A DNA stretch of 6,847 bases from JABSSA01 sp039975755 (lineage in GTDB: Bacteria; Pseudomonadota; Alphaproteobacteria; Rhodobacterales; Rhodobacteraceae). The translations under genes were made by a program, and so were the position numbers. The notes beneath the pieces were generated by a model. The model had not been told where the DNA came from and searched no databases. It saw only the letters and a program-made list of their open reading frames with translations. Below are positions 6,716-6,847 of the stretch, in pieces (the first letter of the stretch is position 1; every line of letters begins with the position of its first letter). Location: positions 1-6,847 of the forward strand of contig JBDWGM010000054.1 of assembly GCA_039975755.1 (NCBI GenBank), in the 5' to 3' direction.

Positions 6716-6744
6716 TTGCGGGTTTTCGGTAGTAACTCTAGAAC
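6716..6744 (+). promoter_or_regulatory. Strong promoter, probably for a downstream rRNA operon
   Basis: TTGCGG (6716-6721) and TAGAAC (6739-6744) are 17 bases apart. Directly upstream are A-tracts at 6685-6691 and 6706-6711 whose starts are 21 bases apart, two helical turns, like an UP element. The -10 is followed by a C-rich discriminator (CCCCTT), as in promoters under stringent control. No protein gene follows within the window. Together with the structured GC-rich leader this fits a stable-RNA operon starting near 6751. The 16S gene itself is not seen, so the rRNA link is inference. Confidence 0.5.
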
Positions 6745-6765
6745 CCCCTTCACCGGCGGCGCTGA

Positions 6766-6784
6766 GGCGCTGGTTGGTAGCGCC
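6766..6784 (+). ncRNA. Hairpin in the putative stable-RNA leader
   Basis: GGCGCT (6766-6771) pairs with AGCGCC (6779-6784) around a seven-base loop. GGCGCT also occurs at 6758-6763 and could pair with the same 3' arm, giving two alternative stems. The position, just after the predicted start site, suits a leader RNA structure. Confidence 0.35.
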
Positions 6785-6847
6785 AGACGGGCGGAGGGTT
6801 ACGATCCGAAGCGACGAGGCGACGATAATATCAGAGGTAAGTGAGGC

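Noticed and set aside
6476..6844. 122-codon plus-strand frame at the right end
   Set aside because: It runs through the A-tract/-35/-10 promoter block and the hairpin leader, and its translation is Lys/Arg/Ser-rich without recognisable features.

Overview
The window looks like chromosomal DNA of an alphaproteobacterium, most likely a marine member of the Rhodobacteraceae (Roseobacter group). This rests on moderate-to-high G+C, a large monomeric isocitrate dehydrogenase, the style of the proteins, and an IS407-type insertion sequence. Placement is by familiarity with these families, not by a database search.

Layout. (1) Positions 1-1216 are one complete but decayed IS3-family (IS407-like) insertion sequence read on the minus strand. 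It has imperfect TG...CA terminal repeats, an orfA with an in-frame stop and an orfB with a one-base deletion in the DDE catalytic domain. (2) Positions 1217-1488 carry the 3' end of an unrecognised plus-strand gene, apparently cut by the insertion, followed by a GC-rich hairpin. (3) Two minus-strand metabolic genes follow: a fumarylacetoacetate-hydrolase-family enzyme (1578-2261) and a full-length monomeric NADP-isocitrate dehydrogenase (2499-4706). A strong rho-independent terminator (2463-2491) separates them, so they are probably separate transcription units. (4) Positions 4707-5267 are a divergent intergenic region. (5) A tight two-gene plus-strand operon (5268-6397) encodes a Tat-exported protein with an intradiol-dioxygenase-like fold and a small ferric-reductase-like membrane protein with four regularly spaced histidines, a likely di-heme b electron carrier. 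(6) Positions 6398-6847 have no convincing gene. Near the end lies a strong promoter-like region with phased A-tracts, a -35/-10 pair, a C-rich discriminator and a hairpin leader, which looks like the start of a stable-RNA (probably rRNA) operon just beyond the window.

The most interesting part is the 5268-6397 pair. The exported protein keeps the His-x-His of intradiol dioxygenases but seems to lack both iron-binding tyrosines, and it is coupled to a membrane haem protein. This suggests a periplasmic redox module rather than an ordinary aromatic-ring-cleaving enzyme. The rest is ordinary central metabolism and mobile-element debris.
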